Shown: positions 35,653-48,456 of the stretch, in pieces
Numbering within the stretch: the stretch's first letter is position 1
Layout: every line of letters begins with the position of its first letter
DNA from: Brachynemurus nebulosus
Lineage: Eukaryota > Arthropoda > Insecta > Neuroptera > Myrmeleontidae
Reading direction: 5' to 3'
Assembly (NCBI GenBank): GCA_035578155.1
Contig: JAPWDM010000001.1
Coordinates: forward strand, 13,928,725-13,992,724
Length of the DNA stretch: 64,000 nt
Notes under the pieces: generated by a model
The model's input: the letters and a program-made list of their open reading frames with translations, nothing else
Database searches by the model: none
What the model was told of the DNA's origin: nothing
Program-made: the position numbers and the translations under genes

Positions 35653-35784
35653 AATGTACTTGAACTGTGAATCGTTTGCTAACAGAGGGCGGCACTCCGT
35701 TGCTCGCAATACATAGATACGCTCCCATATCAGACCGCTGTATGTTTGTTAAATGAAGTGTATCACCATCGTACGACCAAAATG
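35653..35784 (-). CDS. Ig-superfamily exon (lachesin/DIP-like), end of second Ig domain
   Basis: A 132-bp exon with acceptor TTACAG and donor GTGAGT. The frame reads FWSYDGDTLHLTNIQRSD, then MGAYLCIASNGVPPSVSKRF, then TVQVH. D-MGAYLC is the F-strand D-x-G-x-Y-x-C motif of an Ig domain, and CIASNGVPPSVSKR is nearly the family signature of insect lachesin and DIP proteins. The exon begins with two bases completing a codon and ends with one base, matching the phase of the exon at 2640-2759. Upstream exons (first Ig domain, signal peptide) should lie above 35.8 kb on the minus strand, but none was recognised up to 64 kb. Confidence 0.9.
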
Positions 35785-36731
35785 CTGTAATTAAAAACAA
35801 ACTAAATTCAGTTATGTAAACTCAACTTACTATACAGCTACTGTGTTATACAGGCACTACTACCATATAATATGAGTGTATAACATCACAAATATAATAA
35901 ATATTTTACATTATGTTTATTTCAATAAAATTGCGGGCTTTATTCTTTAACCTAATATGTATAAAGTGTAGGTAGGTATATTCAGTTTGTTTAACATTTA
36001 GCAGCATTTAATATTTTATTCAAATACTTTTGAAATACGTCTTGGTATTTGAACAATTATCTCAATTTGGTATTTGAACAATTATTTCAATGTCATCACT
36101 TTTCCGGCAAAAATAATCAAATGTAAACAAACTAGATAGAAATAATTAGTCATATGCAGAAAGTTAAGTATGAGTCCTTTCTCACATTTTTGTAAGAGTT
36201 TACTCAACTTTTTTTTTTTTTTTAAGTGTGAGAATTATGAGACTTTACTCAAGTAAGAAAGATTGGCTATAATTTGGTTTAATCTTCGTTTTTAAGACTG
36301 CCTGTCTCTATCTATAAAAGTTATAATATTACCATTATGCTTACAGTCTATATAGAAAAATTAAATACTGCGTTCTTCTAAAAAATTTCTGAAAAATTAA
36401 ATTTTAGTATTTTTATATGGCAGTTTTGAAGGAAAAGTGAAAACTGCTCACCGATTCGACGACTGCGTAAAATTTTACACAGGGTCAAAAATCACAAAAA
36501 ATAGATTTTTGTGAGTATCTCGATGAGGTTCACTTTTCGGAGAAAAATATAAGTTATCAAATTTGTAGCTCAGAAAGTTTCCTACAAAAATTATACTAAT
36601 ATTTTTATTTGCAAAAGTAACTAACCATTTTGCAGGTATGCACTAAAATTAAGCTTTTTGAATTTTGACGGTTACAATAGGCACCGAAATATTAATAGAT
36701 TTGAGCGTTACTTTATGGTATTCCATATTTG

Positions 36732-36808
36732 TAAATAATAAACAAATATTTTGCAAAGTGGTATTTGCAAGTGGTATTTTGCAAAGTAAAATATTTGTTT
36801 ATTATTTA
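36732..36808. repeat. Perfect 21-bp inverted repeat hairpin
   Basis: The arms 36732-36752 and 36788-36808 are exact reverse complements. They enclose a 35-bp loop with tandem GGTATTTGCAA/GGTATTTTGCAA words. GGCACCGAAAT occurs 40 bp left of the hairpin and again directly after it. A G12 run follows at 36839-36850. Confidence 0.85.
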
Positions 36809-36838
36809 GGCACCGAAATTTGATATAAACACCCGGGA

Positions 36839-36850
36839 GGGGGGGGGGGG
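36839..36850. repeat. G homopolymer (12 bp)
   Basis: Twelve Gs after CCCGGGA, rare in such AT-rich sequence. Confidence 0.95.
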
Positions 36851-39130
36851 AGAAACAAAAAAGAATAAAAATTTCAAAGAATAAAAATTTCGTTTATTTT
36901 GCTTTCTATGAATCAAAAAATTATTTTTGTGGTTCAAAGAAATATTTCTTCAACTACTGAAAAAAAATTTGAAAGTATTTTTTTGTATAAGACTAATTCC
37001 ATGCCAAATCAACACACTTTTGAAAGAAATTTTTCCTCACAATTTCAGATTTTCTTAAAATTTGGTATACTTATACTAGGTACTAAGACTAAGAAAAGTG
37101 CCAATTTTTAAATTCTTATCTGAAACCGCTTACGAGATATAGCTATGTAAAGTTTCCAAAAATTTGCCAAAAAAACGCGAACGTTCATTTTTAAATCACT
37201 CTAGAAGCTGTCCTAATATAACTAGAAATCATATCATTTTGTAGCATTTTAAATGCTCTTTCAAATGATATACAACATGACAAGGGTGTTAATGAAAATA
37301 TTTTTTTTCAAAATCCATGTAGAGACTGATTTAACTTTTTTTCCAAAAAGTATATAATTTAAAATTCTAAAAAAATTTGTATAAATACTTAGTACTGTTC
37401 TGAATCATATAGTAAAATATGAATGTGGGGTCTTAGTGGGTTTATTGTTAAAAAAAATATTTCTGTTGCTGGTTTGCCACTATTAAACAATTTTGTTAAG
37501 ACAATGTATCTTTAAACACACTATTAGAAATTGGGGACTCTTGGGGGTCCCCTTGTATTTTCTTAGGTGTCGCCTTTGGCTGGGGGCCTCGGGGTAATGC
37601 CCCGGCTGCCTCAGCCTAGTTACGGCCCTGTACTCGAGTATTAAAGCTCACATTGTCTTGACAAAATTCACAAATACCCCTTGATTTTAAAATTGTGGGG
37701 TATTGTGAACGTCATTCACAAATGCCCCCATTCGGTCAAAAATTTCAGTAGGTCCTTTTCAGAGTTGAAAATGTTGATGAAGGTGCTGGTGACCTTATTG
37801 TACAAGTTTCCGTTGTACAAACAATACAAAAAAAAATTGTTGTTTTTTATTCATATGTAAACTAAATATATTTCCTTGAAAAAGTCTTATTTTCCTTGCT
37901 TTTGTGTGAATACATCGAATTTTTTGATTTTTTATATGATAAAATGACAAAATATCATCAAAATATCATTTTTAGCTTGTAATAAATTTGTCCTACAATT
38001 TTTGTTATTTTTCTTTAACCTTGATTTTTTGTAGAAATTTGAGGTATGCGTAACTTGCATTAAACAAAGAGAAATTGTGACCGCTAAAGTATGATAAAAA
38101 ATTTGAAAGTGGAGTACTTGTGAAGAATTTGGGCTGAGCTTTACTCTGACGTACCACACTGCTCTTGTAAACCATTCTAAATAATTTTTCTGATGGCATT
38201 CACTTTTACCTCGAAATTCATAAGATTTGCAAAACCGCACCGGGGAAATGTGAATGGTTTATAAAATTATTGTTTTCATACGAATTTGCTCAAAATTTGT
38301 GTGGTGCATCCTGAATAATGTAGAATTAAAAATAAATCAACCATAATGTGATATATAAAAAAACGCCGTGAGCAGCGGGGCCCCATCACGGTAGTCGAAT
38401 TTTCCCCTTCATCTTCGGTATTGAATGTCTACAAGCGAAATGTGATTGAAAGTCTACAACCGAATTGTCATTTTGTTGGTTTCAAAACTGGTGATGAGTG
38501 TTCGGCTGATCGAGGCTTTAAAAAAAGGTTTTAAGTATTTAAGGGCTGTATCTCAGTAAATTTCAATTTTGTGCCGAAAACAGGTAGCAGAAAAAAAGCC
38601 AACACAATTCGTACGAGGACATTCCTGCCCATGTTTATCCGCTAATTGCCTTTATGTTTTAGTTTTAAATATTAAAAAAGGACCTTCAATAATAAACTGG
38701 AAGGCCTTTATAAAGATATTTTTTCTTTCCAAAAAAATCCAAAATTTCTATTTTATAAATACTAATACCCCTGTCGCAGCACCTGCATAACATAGCGAAT
38801 TTTCAAAGATAGGACACTGACGGATCTCATATAACAACTTGTATCCATCTAAAATAGTTTAACTCTATAACAGTGATAAGATTTTCGAAATCGGTTGAGT
38901 AGTCAATTTTTACTTTTGAGTCCCCAGGACCCTGGCAGATCACATATAGTATAGCACATATGCATTTAAATAAGTTTAACCAAAAAATCACTAAAAATGG
39001 TGAAAAATGGCTTCTAAAAATCGGACATATCAGCTAACGAACTCGTCCCAGCTTTTGAGACTTTTGAAATTCTAACAAAATTTCGTAAGGATTGAATGCT
39101 TCATTCGAGAGTTATCGCGCAGACACACAC

Positions 39131-39135
<5 letters not shown>

Positions 39136-39212
<77 letters not shown>
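39136..39212. repeat. (TA)n microsatellite
   Basis: About 38 TA units between block F and the first ACAGGGTG element. Confidence 0.95.
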
Positions 39213-39215
<3 letters not shown>

Positions 39216-39216
<1 letters not shown>

Positions 39217-39350
39217 AAATAAACTCTTGTCCTTTTGTGGGTGACTCTTTGCACCCTGTAGACACTAAAACTGCAGGACTTTTTTCGGAATTAACAGTCG
39301 CGTCACCCCTCGATATAGGAAATAAGAATTATTTCCTTTACACCCTGTAT
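39216..39350. mobile_element. Small MITE (ACAGGGTG family), reverse copy
   Basis: Matches 12605-12742, ending TTTACACCCTGT. Its left part is altered (CTCTTGTCCTTTTGTGGG). Confidence 0.65.
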
Positions 39351-39411
39351 ATAATATATATATACACCTACATATATATATATGTATATATGTATGTGTG
39401 CATATACTATA

Positions 39412-39695
<284 letters not shown>

Positions 39696-39799
39696 TTTAA
39701 ACAAATTTCTGCCGTATAGTCCCGAACTCGGATCTTTCCATGACATTCTCCGTCATAAATTAAGTTCCAAAATGGAAAGTCGCTTAAAATAATAATTTA

Positions 39800-40858
39800 A
39801 TAGTTAAATGAATTTTTACTTAAGTAACAGAAAAATTTATAATTTTTTTCTGCTTTCCGTCCTGCGGCTTCACTCAGGTGTCTGTTTTGTTTTATTTTTG
39901 TTTTAATTTTGATTTATATAATTTCGTGCAATGGAATACATTTTTGTATTTTGTAGCTTTAGTTTGAGACCTTTGCTCTGATATCCGTAATAATAGTTTT
40001 AGATATTCTTCAGTTTTAGACCCTTCTTGGAGAATAACAATTTTAATTCTACTTTCATCTTTTTCTGGAATTCCAATAGTGTTTGAAGAGTAACTTGTGG
40101 ATCGATTTAATTGTCCGCACCATTCAGCTATTTAATGTGATCTCTATTAGAAGGTTCTGCAGAACAATCTTAACCTTACTTCACTTTTTAATTCGCTATT
40201 CTGAAATTCTGTATAAATACAGTTACTTAAATAATTAATACTATAAAAGCAAGTAATATTCATATTTCAGTAGCATATCTAATTTTTGCAACATCTTCTT
40301 GAGATCCGCCCAGCTGTTTAGTATGAAGAAGTTTTTTTGGGGTCCCAAGGTCCTGGGTGATAATTTTGCCCTCACTTATACTAACAAAATCATCTTATTT
40401 TAATTTAAATAATAATAGTACAGTTACCTGAGATCTGTTTATCCATTTCTATAAGAGAAATGAATAAACAATTTATTTTACTTTACGTGTAATTGCTTTG
40501 GAAAAAAATTAAAATTTGTGGCTCCGTAACTAACGATAACAACTAATAATGAAACCAAATTTGAAAATTCAGGCTCTCTTGTGCCACCCCTGATATGATG
40601 CTCTATTCATAGACACTTCACTAGTCGAAATCCGTTAAGTAACCTTGGCTGTGTGCTTTTCACAAAATTTTATAACATTTTTTCTAATTGTATTATATAT
40701 CTATATATTGATTATTTAATAATAAATCATTGTTAAAAAGATTTAGATTTTAGTAATCAAAATTATTACTTCAATAAATTATAAATTAACACTTATTTAA
40801 TTGACTAATTATTTTCTTAAATAGACTAAACAAAAAATTATAATTATTTATTTATTAT
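39800..40858. other. No gene seen
   Basis: AT-rich without recognisable features. Confidence 0.4.
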
Positions 40859-40861
40859 TTA

Positions 40862-41176
40862 AATTTGCCGCTTTGAGGAATTTGCTTTGTTGTTTGTAAC
40901 TTGTTGCCCTCTGCTGGGTTGTCTACACAATTGATATTTAATTTCTTTAATGGATACGATGGATACTTTAATGTCTATTCCTTTGTTCAGAAAATGGGCT
41001 ATTACTTTTTTAGTTAGTGTATAGAAATCATTTTCATTTGTAAACATTTTATCTAGTCGATATTGAATTACAAATTTAAAATTTGAAATAGGATTATTGT
41101 TCAACATTTTGAAAGGTTGTAACATATTTTGGAACTTATAACCCCATTCAGGTAAGATGTTAAATATTTCAAAAAA
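40862..41176 (-). CDS. Unrecognised ORF, ~104 codons
   Basis: The open frame runs from a stop near 41180 to TAA at 40860, with several internal ATGs, the first at about 41125. It reads ILPEWGYKFQNMLQPFKMLN, then FVIQYRLDKMFTNENDFYTL and HFLNKGIDIKVSIVSIKEIK, and ends basic and polar. Composition looks protein-like for such AT-rich DNA. It could be a mobile-element protein fragment or an exon. No family is recognised. Confidence 0.3.
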
Positions 41177-41564
41177 TTTAATAATTAATTAATGTATTTT
41201 TTTTATTTTTTAGATTGTTTTATGAGTATTTCAATTAATTTGTAGACAAACAATCTACTTGCCAGTACCTAAAGAAATTTCCAATCTTTTGTGATGAATG
41301 TTTTCAACAACGAATTAACACTTAATTACAAATGTAAAAATGTTTGAATAGCTATCTGTCGTGTGTAAAGAGGTTAAAATTCATTAACAATTATTAATGG
41401 AAATTAAATTATATGTGTAACAATGTAAAATATTTTAAGAAAGATTAAAATTTATTTTTAATTAAATGATACATAATTTTATTGGTGTTTTTTTGTCAAA
41501 AATGTCACTTATGTAGATTTGATTTAGCAATCAAATGTAAGTTGAGCCAAAATTCGTTTTTTTC

Positions 41565-41566
<2 letters not shown>

Positions 41567-41598
<32 letters not shown>
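41567..41598. repeat. T homopolymer (32 bp)
   Basis: Thirty-two consecutive Ts. It could be the poly(A) tail of a minus-strand retrocopy; no source gene was recognised next to it. Confidence 0.9.
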
Positions 41599-41599
<1 letters not shown>

Positions 41600-42634
41600 T
41601 TAAATAACTCATGTTGTGTGAATTTGTATTGTTTTTTTGGACACAAGCGCGAGGCTCGTAACTGCTGGCTCCTGCTACATGGCTAATTTAGTTGTTCCGG
41701 CACTGTTTAGTTGCTCCAAAAACTTTATTTTCTGTTAAAAACACTATATTGTACCCATGTACTTTGTTTTTAATTCCAAAGTATACCAATTATATGTCAT
41801 CAAAATCTTGTCAAATATATATTTTTTTTTATAAAATTTCCTTACCATCAATTAGTTTTTTCTAATTTAGTTCATCTTATTTAAAATTAAATAAGAAAAT
41901 TTTCAAAATAATAAATATAATGTGTTAAAACAAAAATATTTATAATTAGGTTATATACATGCATGCATATTATATGCATATATTTAAAAATGATTCCATT
42001 TGACAGATTGTTATAAAAAAACAAAACAAAAAACTAACATTATCAAAATTTGTACTTCGTTTACAAATAGCTAAGGGCCATTGAACACCACAAAAAAAAA
42101 TATGTCAAAAGTTTATTTAATCAAATAAATAGTACAGTTTAATTGATTAACATTTATAATATAACTTTATAAATTTATTAAGACATTATTCATAATGTTT
42201 AATTAAAGAAATCTGACATATATTTAGGTAATAGAAATAACTAGTGACGAAACACCCTTAGACACATTTATAAACACAATATATATTAAATAGAAAAATC
42301 AAACAAGGTAGAGTGAAATAACAAATAAAAAGAGACTTTTAAAAAGAGATTATTTTTGATTTTTCTTAAGAACCACGTTATATAGAAGAAAAGTATAAAA
42401 AGCTCTCTGATATAACTTCTTACGAAATTTTTGATAATGTAATAAAATTTTTGAAAAAGTTTTAAATTCTGATCAAAAACACAAAAAAAAGACTTTAAAG
42501 CCCAAAATATCCGGTCTGTGGCATCGGATGTGTCTGGCTAACGAACTTATCCAAGCGTTTTGAACAATTAACGATTTTACCAAATTTCGTAACAATTAAA
42601 TGCTTCGTTCGATAGCTATCGCGTACACACATAA

Positions 42635-42739
<105 letters not shown>

Positions 42740-43954
42740 AGTGAAGTAGATTTTCGAGTTCTAGAGGCTCCAAAACAAATTTCTGCCATAGTCCCGGGCT
42801 TAGGTCTTACCATAAGAGCTGCTGTAATAGCTGAATTTTCATTCTGAAAATTCGCTAAAAATGCAAAATTCCTAATTTATAAATAAACAGTGACTTTAAT
42901 AACATTTTTAAATTACTTAATATGTATGTATTTCATTTGTCATAAAAGTAAGTTCACTTTTTTTTAAATTTTTTAAAATTACTATTCGCCTACTTGTATT
43001 TAGAATAAACATAATGCTTTTAAAACACATTTAACAATAGCATTCAATTCCGATGTAAAAATGGGAGAAGTGGGGGGAAAAGTGATGCGGACTCCCTACA
43101 AGGTACTAGCTGGATACTAACTGAATACACGTACAAAATTTCAGCCCTCTAGGTTTCCTTATGGAGTCTCTAGACGTGTTAGAAAACAAGCAAAAAAATT
43201 AAGGAAATATTGGCGTCAAAATCGTGGGGGTAAGGGTTAAAAGTTGAAACCTCCAAAAAACAGTGTCTGGCTATTAGCTTAACCTGTACACCAAATTTCA
43301 GCCCTCTAGGTTTATTTGGGGAGATTTTGACCCGAACGAAACTGTTAAAAAACAAGAAAAATCATGTTCTTTTGGGTATAAAAATGGTGAGGGTAGGGGT
43401 TAAAAGTCGAGACCCACAAAAGGCACCCCCTTGATACTAACTCAATCCGAATACAAAATTTCAGCCCTCTAGGTTTATTCGGGTGACCTGTGCGAGTGGT
43501 ACAAACTTCGAAAACGTCGAAAATGCATGAAATTGTAGCTTAAAAATGAGGGGGGTGGGGGTAAAATATTAAAACCTCCAAAAAGCACAACCTAGGTACG
43601 AACTTTATCAACACACCAAATTTCAACCCTCTACGTTAATTCTGGGGGGCTGGGGGCCTGTTAGATCCAGCGAAAATCGTTTTTCCCCCCTCTACTCCCT
43701 CCATATCATCCTAGGAAGCTGAATTTTGGATATGTTGTAGATAATTGACCGAAACATTATTTAAAACCGGTTTGAAAATGTTTTATTGCTTTTCCGCCCC
43801 CCACCACCCCCTTAAAGGTCGGGTCAGAAAAAAAATTTTCCCAAAATTTGACCCCACTTTGATAGTATGAGGTGCCTCGAAAACGAGCCCCATTTACCAA
43901 ATTTCATCTCTTAACTTCCATAGGGGGGCCCTACACAAATTAAAAGGCGGCGGG

Positions 43955-43956
<2 letters not shown>

Positions 43957-44030
<74 letters not shown>
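43957..44030. repeat. (TA)n microsatellite
   Basis: About 37 TA units between blocks C and D. Confidence 0.95.
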
Positions 44031-44035
<5 letters not shown>

Positions 44036-44889
44036 CATTTTTTTTTCTACATATTCGTGTTCTACGGGTCCGAAAACGGATAGCGCCCCTACTCTCGCCT
44101 CTCGCAGCTCTTATCGTATAGACTGTATAAGTCTAATTTTTCGGAGAAAATTCGACTAAATAAAAATACTTAAAACGACGCTTTTATCTCAACTCATGAA
44201 AACCCATTCACAATTACCCCGGTCAACCCTATAGATAATACTGTCTATTAAGAACTGTTTCTCAAGCGCGTATCAAATCATGTAAAGCGATGAGAGACTT
44301 GACGGAATCGCAAGTGTGCCGTGGTCAAAAATGACCATTTAACCATAAAAAATTTTAAAAAACTTCTTTCTCCATATTGTAATTTCTTAGCATACCAAAA
44401 ATTGTCAGGATCGTATGCAAGTATGCAGTCTCTTTTCAATAATATTTAATGGTTTTAATAATAATTTTAATGAGAAAATCTGTTTATTTTTTCTCTTTTC
44501 TAATATCTATGACGGCGAATGTCGAAAAACCGTTTCAATAATACTAGACGAATATTTAAAAAAAAATCAAATGCTAAAGGCTATATTTAAAATTAAATAT
44601 AAATAGGAGTCATTATTTTTATCGCAGTGCTATCTCTCTGTGGTTAAAAACTCAGCTACTCTACACCAGTGTACGCTCATTCAGAGACGTATCTAGGGTG
44701 GGGCAAGTAGGGCACGTGCCCCGGGCGCCTTCCAAAGGGGGGCGCGCAAAATCGCCAATTACTAAATTTAAAAATGAAAATATAGCACAATAAAATAATT
44801 CATATCAGACAATCCCATTCAGAATTCACGCAATTCGCAAATGAGCGAGAGGGAGTGAATCGTGTGCTCAATTCAGGCGCGCTGAAGAG

Positions 44890-45705
44890 CTACTTGAATT
44901 TATTGTGCAGTATGGTAATGAAAGCGTATTTCAGAATTTGTGCATTTTCATTCAAATTCTACTCACAATTGCAGTATTCATCGCAAGTTGTGAGCGATCT
45001 TCAAGTAAGTTAAAGGGCATAGCCGGGTAAGATAGGGAAAACGGCCCTTGACGCAAAATTGATTGTTTTTATAGGAAATAATACTTCTTAGCCCCAGATA
45101 CATTCCTGCCAAATTTCAACCCTCCGAGGCTAATAGTTTATGAATAAACAAACAGACAAAAATTTTCAAAAAAAAATTTTTTTGACGAAATTACTGAGCC
45201 GATTTACTTGAGTTTAATATATATTGTGTACCCACCTTAGGCGAAATAATAAAAAAAAAATTAACGTTATATCCCTTTATCATACTAATTTTTTTAAATT
45301 TTTAAATTTAAGAAATTTTTTTTTTGGCACTTAGGCGTTAGCGACACCCACCATTTTTTGTTCAATAATTTGTCTCTTAGTACTCTATAACATATATTTT
45401 TATGGAAAAATTTTAATTGGTAGAACATAGTAATATTTCAATACAAATGCATGCGATAATACAAATGTATCTGGGGCTAAGAAGTATTATTTCCTATAAA
45501 AACAATCAATTTTGCGTCAAGGGCCGTTTTCCCTATCTTACCCGGCTATGCCCTTTAACACTTTCGTATTTGAGGGCTACAATGGATTAAGAAAGGTTAT
45601 ACGACCTAGCTTTGCTCAGTGTAGAGCAAGAAAAAACTAAACATTGGAAACATCATCGATATGTTTGCGTCGCAGAAGGCCAGGAAGGTGCAATTGTAAG
45701 CAGGG
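44890..45705 (+). pseudogene. hAT transposase C-terminal (dimerisation) domain, split by a MITE
   Basis: Part one (44890-45009) reads LLEFIVQYGNESVF then ILLTIAVFIASCERSSSK. This is the hAT C-terminal signature L-L-T-x-P-V-x-x-A-S-x-E-R-S-F-S-K with Ala for Pro. The frame is cut by the element at 45014. Part two, from the TTAA at 45555, reads LSYLRATMD, a stop, ERLYDLALLSVEQE, again standard hAT. The two parts are in the same frame when only one TTAA is counted. The internal stop and the missing catalytic region mark it as dead. Confidence 0.85.
45014..45554. mobile_element. MITE with ~90-bp inverted ends in a TTAA target
   Basis: AGGGCATAGCCGGGTAAGAT and the inverse ATCTTACCCGGCTATGCCCT start the arms, which continue through GGGCCGTTTTCC, AACAATCAATTTTGCG and CTTAGCCCCAGATACATT. 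TTAA lies on both sides (45010-45013, 45555-45558). The disrupted hAT frame confirms the TTAA duplication. TTAA is typical of piggyBac, but the tip is AGGG, not CCC, so the superfamily is left open. Confidence 0.85.
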
Positions 45706-46060
45706 CTGCCAGTAAAAATTTCTGTTTTATACCGTCAGGTCTCTGAAATTATACAAAATTGGCTTCTATTATACAAAACAACTTTTCGGTACAATGACAA
45801 ATCAATTTCGGTAATCATTTTTGCAATTTTGCGAAAACGAAAGGAAATTCAAATGTACATAAGGGCATATTTATGTAGTTTCTTTCGGGCTAACGTGATG
45901 TCACATTAACAAAAAATTGTAGCTGCGGTGTTCAGCGCATTCAGTTTAAATTTTTGGCGTTCGTGTCCAATTATACAGGAAAGTTTCTTATACAAAGAGG
46001 ATACACAAAACAACCAAATTATACAGATTTTGTATCCAATTATACATTCTCGCAGCCCTG
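45701..46060. mobile_element. hAT MITE (CAGGGCTG ends)
   Basis: The ends CAGGGCTGCCAG and the inverse CTCGCAGCCCTG are flanked by ATTGTAAG and ATTGTAAT, an 8-bp duplication with one change. It has internal ATTATACAAA words in both halves. It is 360 bp long and nested in the larger hAT. Confidence 0.85.
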
Positions 46061-46299
46061 ATTGTAATAGTTTTACGGTCTTACTTTCGTTGTAAAATAG
46101 AAAATAAATGCAGTATCGTAGGTAAGAGGAGGGTGGGGCAAGGGGGTCATCATACCCCGGACGCCACTTGCAAAGCGGCGCCAAATGTGTACTAATAACG
46201 TATCATATATTACTATATGTGTTTCTGGAAGGGGAAGGGGCGCCAATAAAGGGTCGTGCCCCGGGCGCCAGTTATGTTCGCTACGCCACTGCGCTCATT

Positions 46300-48233
46300 C
46301 ACCCTTTTTTCTATACACGTTGAATTACCCTAAAGGTATTAATTGTTAGTGATTTCCCTCGTTTGCAAAATTTATCAGATCATTAATTACAAACAATAAT
46401 GAATTCAATAAAAATTTTTCACGTTTTTGAACTAAAAATAAACGAATTTAAAAAAAAAAAATTATATATCTAAATAAGTTTTTTCAAAGCGAACCCTTAA
46501 GTATTCCATTTGGAAATTATATATTCGCAATAAGAATTTCGCAAAAAGAAATCAAAATCCGACAATGCAATTGTAGGATATTCTCGTCACTTTTTTATTT
46601 TTTGAAATTTGCTAAGGGAGAGGGAATAAGGGATGAATGAAATACAAGCATTTATGAATAAGTCAAAAATAATTAATCTAATGAAAAGGTCCGTTCAAAG
46701 GTTACAAATAATTTTACGTTTTTATGGGTAGATCCGTAGATGGATGCATTTTTAAAAAAAATTGTCGCAAATTTCAAGTTTCTACAAACTGTATTTTATA
46801 AAATTTTTTGAAATTTTACTCCCGGTTCCTACCAAAGGGAAAAATTTATATTTCAAATCACTCTCACCCACTGAAACACCTTTGAAATAAAGTATAATTA
46901 CAGGCTGGAAATATGCTGCAACACCTACACTGCTGCAAAATTGCAAAAGTTTCTCAATTCTGGAGGAAAAATAAAAATCTTTGAAAAAAAAAAACGTAAC
47001 AATTCTCCAAATTACATACTTAACTTATGAAAAAAAATTCGGCCTTAAATTGAGAAAATTCCCATTCGAATTTTTGGTTTTCTGGGTTTTTTATGTTCCA
47101 AAAGGTTAAAGGAAAAGATTCAACTTAACGAATGATCAGTTAGATATTAATGCCAAATATGTAAACAGTTTTTTTTTCGTTAATAATTAATTTTAAATAA
47201 TAAAGGGAAACTTTTTCAGTTTATGCTTGTATTCAGCTAACAATTGAAGGTGGAATGGGGAATTATATTTTATAAATGTTGGAAATATTCAATTACTATT
47301 TGTAAGAAATTGGCTTTAGTATAGTTGCAATACTTTCATAGGAATTCGGTAAAGAAAGCCAAAAACTTTCTACGCTTCTCGTGTACGTAAAAATGTAACA
47401 TAGTTTCCATACCCAATAACTCCCCTAATTTTGATAAACTATTTAGGTAACTTTTACAGTTTATATAGAAAACAATGTTACAGCGAATATAAAAAACTAC
47501 TTATTGTTAGTCATTGTTTAAAAGTATTATCAAATAAATAGTATATTATACCTACATTAAGGGGCTAAAATGTGAGTTTTGATTCCGATTGTGAAGTTCG
47601 TTGCCCAGTGACCTTTTATACGACAGATCAAAGGAAACATTTTAGTCCCGTGGCGTATATATTGTTAACTGCCTTATTAAAAGTGAGAACAAAGATATTT
47701 TTAGTCACCTGGGACTAAAAGTGGCATTTTACTTAATCCCGGATTACCAGAAAGTATATTTTTAAACATACCTACAACTTTCTTGCTTTTTAAAAATAAA
47801 CATTCGAGGTTTATAATATTACCCATGTTGTTATAGTGCATTTCATATAGAGTTATAGATGATAATTCTATTTCACATTTTTTTCTATTTTTTTTCCTAT
47901 AAGTAATTGCAAATAGACCTTTCATATATTTATATAAATATATTTCATTGAAAAGTAAGCCGATATCAATCTAATAACTTTCTTGAGTCATGTGAAAAAC
48001 ATCACTATCTATATTTTTATGGATTTTCTGTAAAATTGAATTTCAAATGCGATCTGTTATTTTCAGATACCTAACATAGTAGAAATGTAACGTTACAACT
48101 TCTTTGTACTTTAGTACTATATATTTGCCATATCAATTGTGTTCTTATAAAGTAAAACCTATTTCAGATGATACAAAAAATTAGTTTTTCCACTTATTGC
48201 CAAAAATCAGATATTACTCCCAAAATGTTTTAG
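46300..48233. other. No gene seen
   Basis: AT-rich with no recognisable coding or inverted-repeat signal. Confidence 0.4.
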
Positions 48234-48456
48234 TGTGTATACAGACCGATATGGCGACCTTTACTCTTTACATTGCATCGAGCGCTGATCACGCGGTCAA
48301 TTCAACTAAATGTCCGTATTCACATCAATCCGACCAAGTTAGTGCGGTCAGTGACGATCAAAGATCCGGTCAAATTCCAAATGAGCTACACGGATTACTG
48401 TGCTCAGCACTACAATCGACGTGTAAGAGGCGAACATATTCAATTTTGTACGGTAA
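48234..48456 (+). CDS. Exon-like segment of an unrecognised gene
   Basis: This segment is much less AT-rich at third codon positions than its surroundings. The frame from 48273 reads IQLNVRIHINPTKLVRSV then TIKDPVKFQMSYTDYCAQHY and NRRVRGEHIQFC. A TTTTAG acceptor-like site precedes it, and GTAAGA (after CGACGT) or GTAAAA are candidate donors. A second frame starting at 48197 is also open, so the frame is not certain. No family recognised. Confidence 0.4.

Larger units (their letters stand above)
35785..38350. other. No exon recognised; repeats and a possible hAT end
   Basis: Upstream exons of the Ig gene were expected here and not seen. A GC-rich stretch at 37560-37645 (GGGGCCTCGGGGTAATGCCC, ending CGGCCCTG) looks like a hAT end whose partner is missing. 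The remainder is AT-rich. Confidence 0.35.
44682..46291. mobile_element. hAT element with perfect 8-bp target duplication
   Basis: The left end CAGAGACGTATCTAGGGTGG and right end CGCTACGCCACTG are inverted (CAGNGRCGTAKCnA). CGCTCATT flanks both sides (44674-44681, 46292-46299). GC-rich subterminal GTGCCCCGGGCGC occurs at both ends. It keeps a C-terminal transposase fragment and carries two nested MITEs (45014-45554, 45701-46060). Confidence 0.92.

Noticed and set aside
37560..37645. GC-rich stretch as a complete hAT element
   Set aside because: Only a right-end-like CGGCCCTG is seen; the left partner is missing.
37932..38240. Two overlapping minus-strand ORFs
   Set aside because: They have no recognisable motif, biased composition and no splice or promoter context.
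45906..46184. 92-codon minus-strand ORF
   Set aside because: It spans the right end of a nested hAT MITE and the outer hAT subterminal region, so it is chance.
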